A stretch of 64,000 bases of DNA from Ceratothoa steindachneri (GCA_963969495.1 OZ018329.1:145013521-145077520), one strand, 5' to 3'. Shown: positions 35,120 to 49,755, counted from the stretch's first letter. Notes: generated from the letters alone by a model not told the origin. Made by a program: numbers and translations.

Positions 35120-36260
35120 TGTGTGATAAAAATGTTCCCTCAAATGAAGTTAGAGATCTACTTTTCAGCATGTGTTGTTGAGGCGTATTTTTCACTGGGT
35201 AAAATGGTGTTGAGATGGAAGTTAAAAGATTCAAGATATCTCCTCTCCTGCGTGCGGACAATAACAAGTGCGACATCCCAAGAGGTTCAACATCAGCCGA
35301 ATTATGGTCCCACAAGTTCGAAAAGAGGCTCAAAAACAGGAAAGACCTTAAAGATCCACCAAGTTCAAGCATATCTCAACTTGTCAAACATTTGGCTGTG
35401 AGAAAAGACTTCGATAGTGCTAGAAAACTCAAAGTGACATCACTTGCGAAGCATAAGAACATTTCAGTGGGTACAGTCTCCAAAGCCGTCAAGAGGGAAG
35501 GTCGCAACCCCTTGAGGAGCGTGGAAAGGCCTCAGCTCACCGACAGTACGCGATAACAACGTTAAGGGCGCTGTCGTTGCATTCTTAACGATTTGTAGAT
35601 TAATGGCACTCGAATTCTCTTTTTTTATGATGTAAAAACAACCTTTAATGTCGATCCAGTCGTCAACTAACATAAGAAACGCTTGAGAAACTCCAGGTAT
35701 CACCTCTTCGAGGTCCTTCACGTGTCCACGACCAAACACTCAGCCTCCGTGATGATGTTCGGCGTCGTAGCTTTGAATGGCGAGAACATACCGCAGTGTG
35801 GTTAGTGGCCGGTTACAGGCACATTTTGGCCTATTACAGGGACATCTTAGCCAATAAATTCATGTTTTGGGTGAGAACGATCATGAAAAAGGCGAAGAAC
35901 GTCTATCAGTAAGACCGTTCCCCGGCGCACGCAGCAAAGACTGTGCAAGAGTGGTTTGGGTCGAACATGAACTTCTGATGGGAGGCCTTTGGCCGCCGCA
36001 TTACCTCGACCTGAATGCCTTCGACTACACCTTTAAGGTCCGTCACAGCAAAGTCGATGAGCTTAAATCTTCCGTTAACAGCGTGTGGACCAGCATGAGG
36101 AAGTACTTCGTCTACAACGTGGGAGAGGCCATTAGGTCTAGTCTGGAGCAAATGCTGGCGGCCAAGCTGCCACCTTCAATAATATTCCAATTTATACAAA
36201 CATTTATTTGTTTAATGATAAAAATGGCTCTAATTGCATTAAAACACTCATTTATCCTTC
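35120..36260 (+). pseudogene. Decayed mariner transposase, nearly full length
   Basis: The first helix-turn-helix is around VEVKRFKISPLLRADNNKCD (about 35210-35275). The second, ARKLKVTSLAKHKNISVGTV followed by SKAVKREG, spans about 35420-35505. The first catalytic Asp lies in RILFFYDVKTTFNVDP (about 35610-35660), with the usual following Glu changed to Val. STTKHSASVMMFGVVALNGE (about 35730-35785) is the core. AKTVQEWFGSNM-like sequence (about 35935-35970) and WPPHYLDLNAFDYTF (about 35990-36035) carry the third Asp. VDELKSSVNSVWTSMRKYFV then RSSLEQMLAAK is the C-terminus. Stops and shifts lie throughout, and part of the second-Asp block is missing. Confidence 0.8.
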
Positions 36261-36264
36261 GCTG

Positions 36265-37094
<830 letters not shown>

Positions 37095-37103
37095 ACTAAA
37101 TTG

Positions 37104-37140
37104 CTAAGCTTTCGATTTTATTCGATCATCTTCGGAGCGT
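37104..37140 (-). promoter_or_regulatory. Candidate Penelope-like element 3' terminal motif
   Basis: On the minus strand GCTCCGAAGATGATCGAATA precedes AAATCGAAAGCTTAGC. A CGAAGATG...AATAAAA...CGAAAGC arrangement is commonly seen at ends of Penelope-like elements, and it lies downstream of the GIY-YIG frame. TCGA on each side of ATAAAA allows a small hairpin. Whether this belongs to a hammerhead ribozyme fold, as reported in such elements, cannot be judged by eye. Confidence 0.4.
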
Positions 37141-37302
37141 TATGGAACTTCTTGCCTCCTTTATCGATGTACTGAGTGGAGTGAGGATCTGGCAGAAAGT
37201 AAAGTGAAAGAAAACGATTTTTATGAGGTATCTATTCGCCTTTGTTAAACGTAACGTTAGAGGAAATAAGTCACTCTTGTGCGTGGAATTTTTAAAATAG
37301 TT

Positions 37303-37960
37303 TTAATGTACGATTCCAGCTTGTCGCTTGACTATGATGGCCGGCTTATCTTCATTTATTAATATGGCTTCTAAGATGTTAAGCCTCGCTTTATTAACCT
37401 CTTTTCTTTTAATAATGGTGTTGTCAACGAGCATATCTCTCGTTAGGTTAATATTATGTACACTCTCCATATGATTTTTTGGCCTTCCACTTTGTAGATG
37501 CATAGTTAACAGTCTCGAAAGTGTGGTAGTTATCGTGTCATTATATTTAGAGCTATTATAAAGCTTACAGTCTTTCTTGGGGCAGGTAAACTCGTAAAAT
37601 ATGTTGGTTGACTTGAGATTCGAGGAGTTAGGGCAGATGTTATTTTTCATCAGAAGATTGCTGGCTTTTGTTGTTTTATAATAGATGATAAGTCGGATTT
37701 TATCGATTGGATTTTTAACCTTGATGTTACGGTTAATAATATCCTTGATGTTTTTTTCATCTATTTTATTAGCCGTGGACATCTGGTTTCTGTAATACAG
37801 TTTGATGTTATTGACTTCTCCATGATTACTTTCAATTTTATTGGCATGTTTGTAATGGTTATTTAAAAATGATTGGAGTTGTTTATCAATCATGCTGTTT
37901 AAGAAACCATTATTCACGAGTATTTGATTTACTCTTGCGATCTCTTGGTGGAAAAGTTTC
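37303..37960 (-). pseudogene. Penelope-like element C-terminus with GIY-YIG endonuclease
   Basis: A minus-strand frame is open for 204 codons (37303-37917). It extends in frame upstream through CSTWKLFHQEIARVNQILVN, the linker after the reverse transcriptase in Penelope-like proteins; a stop lies just before it near 37970. Within the 204 residues, YEFTCPKKDCKLY (residues 108-120) starts the GIY-YIG module. The TTLSR (131-135) and MH (139-140) positions match its Arg and following helix, and LNILEAILINEDKPAI lies near the end. The YIG half is degraded (NSSKYND). The endonuclease would nick target DNA for priming. The reverse transcriptase core is not recognisable upstream, so this is a 5'-truncated copy; the long open frame suggests it is younger than its neighbours. 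Confidence 0.8.
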
Positions 37961-37974
37961 CACGTAGAGCAACA

Positions 37975-40145
37975 TTTTTAAGCTAGGCCGATTATGAGCC
38001 GACTACGCTGATTTTGTACCTTTCAGGGCATTCACTCTCTGCATTGAGGCATCTATGTACTAAAGTACATAGGAAAAGTACGGACATGGGAAGAGGACGA
38101 TGTGCAACAACCAGTAAGGGGAAAGAGCCAGAGCCTATGGGACTCCGAGCCTGCATAGGGTGTATGGAGAAGACAATTATGACGGTGCCACGATGTTTAG
38201 GGTCTTATATGAAAGGAGAAGAAGGAGCTTGGAGGTGAATTTTATATGAATGGCTCGACGGTGCAATGATCTTTGCCTTCGTCTTTAATCTCCTCTTCTC
38301 GGCGAGAAGGTTTTGATCTTCCTTTGTTCATTCTTCGCGCATGACTATTCTGATTGGTTATCTTCTCGCTCAATGAACACTTTTCGATGGTAAATCTTTG
38401 AAATGACACTTTCCTGACACCTCTCATCTGATGACCTGACATCTCATAACCACTTTTACCTCACCCGAGCGAGTTATGTTTATTACCATCATTTGTTATA
38501 GTTGATTAATCTTGTAATCTAAAATTTTTCTACAATTAATTTCTATCATTCATATGCTGAGGGTAGTTGGCCGTCACGAATGCTTCTACATGCAGTCACT
38601 GTCAATCCTGACGACCTTTCCATGGCATATTCGCTCGTCAGTAAACTTCTATTCCGTTCTCTGCCGACGTCAGACAATGAGTTATTCCTTTTTCCTGTTG
38701 GGTGTAACTGATCAAGGATAATATTCTGTGTGGTTCTAGCGGATAACAAGTAAGATCAATTGCTAATTCATTTACATATATATTTTCCAATCGCGGTGAT
38801 TTGCATTCATTCTTATTCGCTGCCATCATTGCGTTCATATCTAATTCATTACTATTTATCAATTTATTATGTACCTCACATGAGGCGAGTTATGTCGATG
38901 GCCGTCCGTTGTTCTAGTTGATTAATCTTCTAATGCCTCATTTTACGACAATTAACTTATCTCATACATCTTTAGACAATTTTATTTTCTATTCCCTTAA
39001 ATTGGCAGGTCTCATTTTTTGTTTTTGAGAGCAGTCACTCGTTCTAACAATAAATATTCCTTTCATTTTGTAAGATTCAATTCCATTTCTTCTACCTCGA
39101 TCCAAAGGATGTTTCGCTCAAATACTTCCTTAATCAAAGGATCAAATACTATTATACCTTTTCAAGAAAAGGCCTTAATTAAGAGTAGATGAGTTTACCA
39201 TTTATGAAGAAGAGATCTTCGTTCTCTTTGAATAACATAACATTATGAGGAATATTTCGTAGGAAATGCAAGTTATCGATTGGAGTCGGAGTTAATATGA
39301 GAGTTATTTGTCTATCACTGCGGAAGTTTAATAAGCAAATGTCTCGAACACCATCAATACCATTTGAAGTTTCACTTTTGTATGGTATAGACCCAATAAT
39401 ATGGCTTGTCCGGAATTATGTCACTTTATCAAGCTCTCTATGTTTGTTTGGGTGGATGCCAGTGTACTAGTGAGGCAAACCTGTTTTTTAATATTTCCTA
39501 CAAAAACCGAAAATCGAAATATAAATATAAAACCCGGGTTTTTGGAATAGTAATGAAATTAATTTGTGTAAATATCAACTTAAAAGAACAATAATAAAAG
39601 AATAAAAGAGATTAAAAATGAAATATATTACAAGTTCATACTTACCAAATAGGTTATAACATATGAACGTAAAAAATAGATATTTAGTTTCTTTGAACCC
39701 ACTGCCTTGCAAACCATTTACGAAAGTATTAAATTTAGCGAGGAAAAAAGAATTGGCAACCAGTTACCTGTCTTTTTACGATATTTTGGTCCAAAGAACG
39801 TGCAAGAATTGACTAGAATACTTTAAATGCTTTAAAAATTATAAGTGCATTTTTTTTCTTAGGATAAATTTTATTAGGTTTTTAAATAAAATCCCCGCAT
39901 TTTATTTTTTAAAAAGTGTTTTGTTGTGATATACATTATTTTTACCTGTATTTCTTTGTCGTAGAGTCGAACGTCGATGCTAGCCAAAGATTTTCTCTGT
40001 GGTGACGCGGGAAGGGAGCACACTAAAAATGGGGTTGGGGGGGGGGAGGAAAGATCCTAGTATGCGGGTTAATTAATCAAAGTCGAGTGCGGTTGGTCTA
40101 AATAATCAATTCTTTGAGGTTCTGGGTTTCGAGAAACTGATTGTA
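37975..40145. other. Unannotated AT-rich DNA
   Basis: No gene recognised. It holds a degenerate direct repeat (listed separately) and a poly(G) run near 40036-40045. The open frames at 38014-38238 (+) and 38242-38442 (-) show no family. Confidence 0.45.
38457..38975. repeat. Degenerate direct repeat of about 100 bp, 416 bp apart
   Basis: TACCTCAC followed by GCGAGTTATGT and then TAGTTGATTAATCTT with TAAT and ACAATTAA occurs at about 38457-38550. It recurs at about 38872-38975 in the same order and spacing. The copies are clearly diverged. They could be remnants of a duplicated segment or of terminal repeats. Confidence 0.65.
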
Positions 40146-40150
40146 GAAAA

Positions 40151-41142
40151 ATAACTTTACTACATACAAAGAAAATATTAATAGCCAAAGTAAATAAATG
40201 ACAATAAATAAGATAAGACCTGGGGTACCAAACGGGGCAGGGAGGGGGTACAATTTAGCCGATGAGGACGAGAATCCGAGGAAGGATCTACGGCGATGCG
40301 ATTGCTTACAGGGAAAGTCGGAGAGTGCTAAAAACGGGGAGACTAACGTAAAGCATAATTGACTGGAGGCTTTGGAGACGACGATGAAGCCGGGCGCTGC
40401 AAAGTTCCACTTGCCAAATTTCTTCTTCTTTAACCTCGCTGAGAAATGAACAAGGGAATACTCCAGACGAGAACAAAGTCAATAACTTTACTACATACAA
40501 AGAAAATATTAATAGCCAAAGTAAATAAATGACAATAAATAAGATAAGACCTGGGGTACCAAACGGGGCAGGGAGGGGGTACAATTTAGCCGATTAGGAC
40601 GAGAATCCAAGGAAGGATCTACGGCGATGCGATTATTACAGGGAAAGTCGGAGAGTGCTAAAAACTGGGAGACTAACGTAAAGCATAATTGACTGGAGGC
40701 TTTGGAGACGACGATGAAGCCGGGCGCTGCAAAGTTCCACTTGCCAAATTTCTTCTTCTTTAACCTCGCTGAGAAATGAACAAGGGAATACTCCAGACGA
40801 GAACAAAGTCAATAACTTTACTACATACAAAGAAAATATTAATAGCCAAAGTAAATAAATGACAATAAATAAGATAAGACCTGGGGTACCAAACGGGGCA
40901 GGGAGGGGGTACAATTTAGCCGATTAGGACGAGAATCCAAGGAAGGATCTACGGCGATGCGATTATTACAGGGAAAGTCGGAGAGTGCTAAAAACGGGGA
41001 GACTAATGTAAAGCATAATTGACTGGAGGCTTTGGAGACGACGATGAAGCCGGGCGCTGCACAGTTCCACTTGCCAAATTTCTTCTTCTTTAACCTCGCT
41101 GAGAAATGAACAAGGGAATACTCCAGACGAGAACAAAGTCAA
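40151..41142. repeat. 330-bp unit in three tandem copies
   Basis: Copies lie at about 40151-40481, 40482-40811 and 40812-41142, each beginning ATAACTTTACTACATACAAA and ending GAACAAAGTCA. They differ at only a few bases (one extra G near 40301, T for G near 40666, and A for G differences at 40285 and 40293). This means the triplication is recent. The minus-strand 92-codon open frames at 40306 and 40636 begin at TTG, span copy junctions and are identical only because the copies are. The unit contains a GC-richer middle. It abuts a GC-rich block at 41143, so both may belong to one regulatory or mobile unit. Confidence 0.95.
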
Positions 41143-41600
41143 TACCCGAGTGATAGGTGCCTGTCCGGATCTATCGTCTGTCGGGCGGGAACTCTGTCCT
41201 GAGATGAGGGTGAGGCCAGGTAGAGAAGTGACGCGTCGGGTTCGTAGCTGGAAGCCCTTGGGAGGCGGAGCAGGGTGTACAAGACTGTACGCGGCTGTAA
41301 ACCAAGACGGGGCTGTATGGTACTAATTTTTCAAAAGCTTTTCCTGAAGTATTTATACTGCCTCGGCGGAAACGAGTCACCAGAGGCACCCCAAAAGGGT
41401 ACAGGGATCTCAGTAGACTTGGCGCGGCTATGGGTAGGGGATATTCTCGAAGAGCATTACAGGCATTACATTCTTGATAAGAGCGCCAGGGTAATTCGAC
41501 TGCGAGAAAGTTTTGCTGCTCCCTTGGAGCTGTCTGGACGTGCATGTGCATCTTTTCTCAGGCGCCATGGGTAGACGTTGGGTTCTAAGGTTTGAGGGAA
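41143..41600. other. GC-rich unique block next to the triplication
   Basis: About 450 bp, visibly richer in G+C and CpG than the surroundings, with overlapping open frames on both strands (41171-41551 minus, 41275-41574 plus). I recognise no protein family in either. It could be the unique part of an element whose tandem monomers lie beside it, or a fragment of a host exon or promoter. Confidence 0.4.
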
Positions 41601-41604
41601 CAGG

Positions 41605-42582
<978 letters not shown>

Positions 42583-42584
42583 CA

Positions 42585-43600
42585 GTATAAACAATGAAAA
42601 TTTAGCTTGTTATTACGACTTAATTATTGTAATATTTGGCATATGGTCGCTAAATTCATGCAAAAATTAAGCTTCTAATTTTCCCCTATTCATCACGCAA
42701 GTGTAGAATTTTGATTTCATCGGCTTCTGTTATCTCACAGCAATGCTGTAAACTGAAAAAATACACGCTTACCAAAGCAACTGTAAATGCTTATTTAATT
42801 TTTTGTTTGTGTTCCAAAATGGAATAAATAGTGGATACTTAATATTTGTCTATTCATTTTTAAATATGATAAAAAGAGAATGGAAAATAGATCATCATGA
42901 CTCAGTTTCTTTGTTATTTGCATTCGTGAACCTCCATTCTCGACAAGACCATAAAATGCATTTATTCTTTGTGCATTGGTGGATTATAATAGTTTTTTGT
43001 TATCTTCGAGACCTACACAGCTAACTCAATCCTCTCCCCACAGATATCCACCATCATGATTCGCATTCCGTATCCTTTCACATGTCTCTCCAGCTTCTTT
43101 TCTCTTACACATACAACTGCCTCATTCCCCAAATCTAAAGCCACCCATTTCCCAACCTCTCCCTCTATCTTCTCCCTACAAGTTTAGCGACTAAATATTT
43201 TCTTTCCATTTTACAAGTAATTCAATTTTTCCCCACAATATTTCGGTGCCGTGGACAACCCAAAGAAACTGAAGTGGGAGGGGGAAGAAGGGTTAAGAGC
43301 AATAAAGGAGTGGTTAAAACGATGAGTGGGTATAGTGGTATGTATGTGTGTGTGATTGCGTACAGCCACTGTGAAATTTTGTCGGACACCACGGAAATTT
43401 TAGGAACTTAGATAAATGGAGGGTCGTATAGTTTTCACTTCCATATCAATATGAATATAAGTGAAATTAGGATAAATAAATAGAAATAAGTTCTATATGC
43501 CACAAGCTATAAAAAAATGAACAAGATAAAAAGTTTGCAGAAATATCAGCAACATATAACAGATAAGCAAATAAAGCTCTTTGGAAATTACAACATCACC
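42585..43600. other. Unannotated DNA
   Basis: No gene recognised. The open frame at 42803-43024 has no family resemblance. Confidence 0.5.
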
Positions 43601-43609
43601 AAACTGATA

Positions 43610-44600
43610 AAGGAATCTGCTCTTCTTGAGAGTGCGACACCCAAGTGTGTGATTCTGGCCCACTTTCGTTGAAAACTGACTTCAGTTGCACATTGGAGGC
43701 TGGCTGACGATGAGTTGTGATTTTTCAGGTCCTGCTAAGGGTTTTCCAGTCGATACACTAACGGATATTCAGATGGTCAGTCTATCACAGTAATATTGTT
43801 GTTTCAGAGCACTGTATGGTGGACGAAGACTTGAGACACTGTATTGCTGGAAAGTCACATTCCGGGCATTTCTTGAGATGTTTCTGGCTGAAAGCTACAT
43901 ATAAATACTCAGGGCGGCTTGGTATTTCTTCTGAGTTCATGGTACCATCAAAAACTGAGACGTATCATTGCTGAACTTGACATGTAGTTCTATACCACTA
44001 CAGAGCGGCTACCATCCTTTGTTGTTGGCACTATGGACTCTCAATTCCACTGCTGCTCTGTACTCATGTTGACTTTAACGTTGGCTGTGGTCGAGAACAA
44101 GTGGAACGTCGACTCGTAGGACCATAACCCACATCCCCTTTGCCCCATGGTACAAATGCGGTCTTCACAATCCTAAGCTACTGAAATTGTCTTCTGTTGA
44201 AGATTTATCGGTGGTTTCTGCTCGATTTACATGACTTCAGGGTTTTTGGCAAGCAGTCATCGAAGGATTATTCTGTCGAATGCTTTAAATGACAAACCTC
44301 TGTCCATTCATGTTGCAGTTGCACTGCTGTTATCTTAGGATCCAAAAATGTCTTGCGACACAGAGACCTGTCGTCACGTTGCGACTGGCCCTGGATTGTC
44401 CAGAACGAGGACGGTCTTGAAAGTTCCCGCTATTTTGAATACTCGTCAACACTTCTGCTATACCGGAATGTGATTCGCTCTCCATCCGCGCGATTTGTCG
44501 ACAGCTGAGAACGTCCTTATGCAACGTGGGTATCCAAATTCTTTCCGCCACGGTATAGTTTCGTGTTTTCACCACTATCATATGGTCAAATCCTGTTGAC
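43610..44600 (-). pseudogene. Decayed Tc1-like transposase
   Basis: The minus strand starts with DVLSCRQIARMESESHSGIA then EVLTSIQNSGNFQDRPRSGQ and SRAS (about 44390-44525), the Tc1 paired-type DNA-binding region with its GRPR-like loop. The catalytic middle is barely readable (VMVLRVDVPLVLDHSQR near 44080-44130). Near the end, VIDWPSEYP (about 43765-43795), the block with the second catalytic Asp, passes into a degraded N-P-I-E-N-L-W motif. QDLKNHNSSSASLQC and FQRKWARITHLGV follow (about 43640-43720). Tc1 elements move by cut and paste at TA sites. Stops and shifts make this inactive; no terminal repeats were identified. Confidence 0.7.
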
Positions 44601-44604
44601 ATAA

Positions 44605-45127
44605 AATATCATATTAATAAACAAATATGATCTGTTATATGAAGACATTTTAGCTGTAACATACCGCAAACTAATACCAGAATTTCATAGATTTTAATGA
44701 CATCGCGATTTTAAATATTTAAAAACAATATAAGGAAGCTTGCGAAAGTGATGAAAGGATACGACCTACTATCACTTTCTCGCTTTTTTCATTACTCTTT
44801 TTCTTTCCTCTTTATCCTTTCGCCGTACTCACATTTTTATCTTATGTTCATCCATACCTTCTCTAACTACTCATGTAGAAAAAAAGGCAATAACTGTGTG
44901 GTCGTGAATTGTGAATGGTTCAGGTGGTTTATCTGCCTCTGATGCAAGGATCTTCTGATGCCTGTATGAGCCTTGGTTAAGCTGGGTTGGGGCAGGTTGG
45001 GGCGATCACTACCGAATCCACTCTACTTGATACTCATAAATAGGCATTACTTAGGGGATGTAGTGAAAGATATACTCGAACTACTATCCTTCCTGATGGA
45101 ATATTTGTATCTAGTCTAGTTTTTGGA
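44605..45127. other. Unannotated flank of the satellite
   Basis: No gene recognised. The 25-bp array starts abruptly near 45128 without a transition into another repeat. Confidence 0.5.
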
Positions 45128-46924
45128 GTGCACATATGCATACATGGAAATATGCATTACGAGCATAGATGGCAAAATGCATTACGTGCGTACATGGCAA
45201 AATGCATTATGTGCATTCATGTCAAAATGCATTACGAGCGTACCTGTCAAAATGCATTATGTGCGAACATATCAAAATGCATGAAGTGCGTACATGGCAA
45301 AATGCATTACGTGCGTGCATGTTAAAATGAATTACGTGCGTACATGTCAAAATGAATTACGTGCGTACATGTCAAAATGAATTACGTGCAGATATGGCAA
45401 AATGCATTTGTGCGTACATACTAAAATGCATCACGTGAGTATATGTCAAAATGCATTACGTGCGTAAATGTTAAAAAGCATTACGAGCGTACATGGCACA
45501 ATGCATTACGTGTGTACATGGAAAAATGCATTACGAGCGTACATGTCAAAATAAATTACGCACGTTCATGTAAAATGCATTACGTGCGTGCATATCAAAA
45601 TGCATTATGCGTACATGTCAAAATGCATTACGTGTGTTCATGTCAAAATGAGTTACGTGCGTATAGGGAACGAATGCATTTGTGCGTACATGCTAAAAGG
45701 CATTAGGTGAGTATATGTCAGGATGCATAAAGTGCGTATATGTCGAAATGCATTACGTGCGTACATAGTAAAATGCATTACGTGCCTACATATCAAAATG
45801 CATTTCGTGCTTACATTGCAAAATGCATTAGATGCGTACATGTCAAAATGTATTACGTCGGTAAATGTCAAAATATATTACGTTAGTACATATTAAAATG
45901 CATTACGTGCGTACATGTCAAAATGCATGATGTGCGTACATGTCAAAATGCATTACGTGCGTACATGGAAAAAAGAAATTACTTGCGTGTATGTCAAAAT
46001 AAATTACGTGCGTACATGTAAAAACGCATTACGTGCGTACATGTCAAAATGCATTAAGTGCATGCATGTCAAAAGGCAATACGTGGGTAAATGTTAAAAT
46101 GCATTGTGCGTACATATAAAAATGCATTACGTGAGTACATTTTGAAATGCATTACGTGCGTACATGTCAAAATGCATTACGTGCGTACATGTCAAAATAC
46201 ATTACGTGCGTACATGTCAAAATGCATTATGTGTGTACAGGACGAAATGCATTACGTGCGTACATATTAAAATGCATTACGTGCGTACATGTCAAAATGC
46301 ATTATGTGCGTACATGTCAAAGCGAATTGAGGGCGTATATGTCAAAATGCATTGAGTGCATGCATGTCAAAATGCGAAACGTGGGTACTTGTTAAAATGC
46401 ATTAGGTGCGTACTTATCAAAATGCATTACGGGAGTACATATCGAAATGCATTACGTGCGTACATGTCAAAATGCATTACGTGCGTACATGTAAAAACGT
46501 ATTACGTGCGTACATGTAAAAACGTATTACGTCCGTACATGTCAAAATGCATTAAGTGCATGCATGTAAAAATGCAATACGTGGGTACATGTTAAAATGC
46601 ATTAAGTGCATGCATGCCAAAATACAATACGTAGGTACATGTTAAAATGCAAAACTTGCGTAAATATCAAAATGCATTACGTGAGTACATATCAAAATGC
46701 ATTACGTGTGTACATGTCAAAATGCATTAGTTGCGTACATGTCAAAATGAATTATGTGCGTACATATTAAAATGCATTACGTGCGTACATGTCAAAATGC
46801 ATTATGTGCGTACATGCAACAGCCAATTGAGAGGGTATATGTCAAAATGCATTGAGTGCATGCATGTCAAAATGCAATACATTGGTACTTGTTAAAATGC
46901 ATTACGTGCATATTTTTCAAAATG

Positions 46925-47912
46925 TATTACGTGAGTACATATCGGAATGCATTACGTGCCTACATGTCAAAATGCATTACGTGCGTACATGTAAAAACGT
47001 ATTACGTGAGTACATGTCAAAAATGAATTAAGTGCATGCATGTCAAAATGCAATACGTGGGTACATGTTGAAATGCATTAAGTGCATGCATGCTAAAATG
47101 TAATACGTGGGTACATGTTAAAATGCATAACGTGCGTACATATCAAAATGCATTACGTAGGTACATATCGAAATGCATTACGTGTGTACATGTCAAAATG
47201 AATTACTTGCGTACATCTTAAAATGAATTACGTGCATACAGGTCAAAATGCATTACGTGCGTACATATTAAAATTCATTACGTGCGTAAATGTCAAAATG
47301 TGTTATGTGCGTACATGTCAAAATGCATTAGGTCCGTACATGGCAAAATGCATTACGTAGATGCATGTCAAAATGAATTACGTGCGTATATGTCAAAATG
47401 AATAACTTGCGTGCATGTCAAAATGAAATACGTGCATACATGTAAAAATACATTACGTGTGTGCATGTCAAAATGAATTACCTGCGTATAACTCATAATG
47501 CATTAAGTGCGTACATGCTAAAATACATTAGGTGAGTATATGTCAAAATACATTACGTGCTTAGATGTCAAAATGCACTACGTGTGTACATGGCAAAATG
47601 CATTACGTGCTTACATGTACAAATGCATCAACTGCGTACATAGCAAAACGCATTACGTGCGGACATTTCAAAATGCAATACGTGCGTATATGGCAAAATG
47701 CATTACATGCGTACATATCAAAATTCATTACGTGCGTACATAGGAAAATGCATTACTTGCGTAAATGACAAAATGAATTACGTGCGTATAAGTCCACATG
47801 CAATAGGTGCGTATTTGGCAAAATGAATTACGAGCGTATATGTCAAAATGCATTATGTGAGTACATCTAGAAATGCATTACGTGTGAACATGTTAAAATG
47901 CATTACGTGCGT
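46925..47912. repeat. Higher-order block A, first copy (repeats at 51638-52600)
   Basis: This stretch of variant monomers reappears almost unchanged at an offset of 4713 bp. After one monomer is lost near 52025 the offset becomes 4688 bp. The shared order of rare variants, such as the tract with CATATCGG and the unit with TAACTCATAATG, identifies it as one duplicated block. Confidence 0.9.
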
Positions 47913-48904
47913 ACATGTCAATTTGTCTTATATGCGTACATATCAAAATGCATGATGTGCGTACATGTCAAAATGCATTACATGCGTAGATGTCAAAATA
48001 CATCACTTGCGTGCATGTTAAAATGCATTACGTGCGTACATGTCAATATGCATTCCGTGCGTACATGTCAAAATGTATTACCTGCGTACATAGCAAAACG
48101 CATTACGTGCGTACATGTCAAAATGCAATACGTGTGTATAGAACAAAATGCATTACGTGCGTACATATCAAAATGCATTACGTGCGTACATAGACAAATG
48201 AATTATGTGCGAAAATAGCAAAATGAATTACGTGCGTATATTTTCAAATGCAATACGTGCGTATATGGCAAAATGCATTACGATTGTATATGTCAAAATG
48301 CATTACGTGAGTACATGTCAAAATGCATTACGTGTGTACATGTTAAAATGCATTACGTGTGTACATGTCAAATTGCCTTATATGCCTACATATCAAAATC
48401 CATGATGTGCGTACATGTCAAAATGCATTTCCTGTGTGCATGTCAAAATACATTACTTGCCTTCATGTTAAAATGCATAACGTGCATACATGTCAAAATG
48501 CATTACGTGCTTACATGTTAAAATGCATGACGTAGGTACATGTAAAATCTATTACGTCCGTACATGTAAAAATGCAAAAAGTGCATACATGTCAAAATGC
48601 AATACGTGCGTACATGTTAAAACGCATTACGTGCGCACATATGAAAATGCATTAAGTGAGTACATGTCAAAATGCATTACGTACGTACATGTCAAAATGA
48701 ATTAAGTGCAGATATGGCAAAATGCATTTGTGCGTAAATGCTAAATGCAACACGTGAGTATATGTCTAAAAGGATTACGTGCGTAGATGTTAAAAAGCAT
48801 TACGTGCGTACATGGCACAATACATTACGTGTGTACATGGCAAAATGCATTACGAGCGTACATGTCAAAATTCATTACGCGCGTACATGTAAAATGCATT
48901 ACGT

Positions 48905-49755
48905 GCGTGCATATCAAAATGCATTATGCGTACATGTCAAAATGCATTACGTGTGTTCCTGTTAAAATGAATTACAAGCGTATATGGACAAATGCATTTG
49001 TGCGTACATGTTAAAAGGCATTAGGTGAGTATATGTCAAGATGCATGACGTGCGTATATGTCGAAATGCATTACGTGTGTACATAGTAAAATGCATTACG
49101 TGCCTACATATCAAAATGCATTACGTGCTTACATTGCAAAATGCATTAGGTGCGAACATGTCAAAATGTATTACGTCAGTAAATGTCAAAATGTATTACC
49201 TTCGTACATATTAAAGTCATTACGTGCTTACATCTCAAAATGCATGATGGGCGTACATGAAAAAATGAATTACATGCGTACATGAAAAAATGCATTACTT
49301 CCGTGTATGTCAAAATAAATTACGTGCGTACATGTGAAAATGCTTTACGTGCGTACATGTCAAAATGCATTAAGTGCATGCATGTTAAAATGCAATACGT
49401 GGGTAAAAGTTAAAATGCATTACGTGCGTACATATCAAAATGCATTACGTAAGTACATATTGAAAGGCATTACGTGCGTACATGTCAAAATGCATTACGT
49501 GCGTACATTTTAAAATGCATTACTTGCGTACATGTCAAAATAAATTACGTGCGTACGTGTCAAAATGCAATATGTGTGTACAGGTCAAAATGCATTACGT
49601 GCGTACATATTAAAATGCATTACGTGCGTACATGTCAAAATGCATTATGTGCGTACATGCAACAGCCAATTGAGAGGGTATATGTTAAAATGCATTGAGT
49701 GCATGCATGTCAAAATGCAATACATGGGTACTTGTTGAAATGCATTACGTGCGTA
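48905..49755. repeat. Higher-order block B, first copy (repeats at 50775-51625)
   Basis: About 850 bp recur at an offset of exactly 1870 bp with very few differences. Landmarks include GTGTGTTCCTGTTAAAATGA near 48950 and 50820 and the odd unit AACAGCCAATTGAGAGGGTA at 49661 and 51531. 1870 is not a multiple of 25, reflecting short monomers inside the block. Confidence 0.92.

Noticed and set aside
40306..40914. Two identical 92-codon genes on the minus strand
   Set aside because: They begin at TTG rather than ATG, cross copy junctions, and are identical only because the 330-bp units are tandem duplicates.
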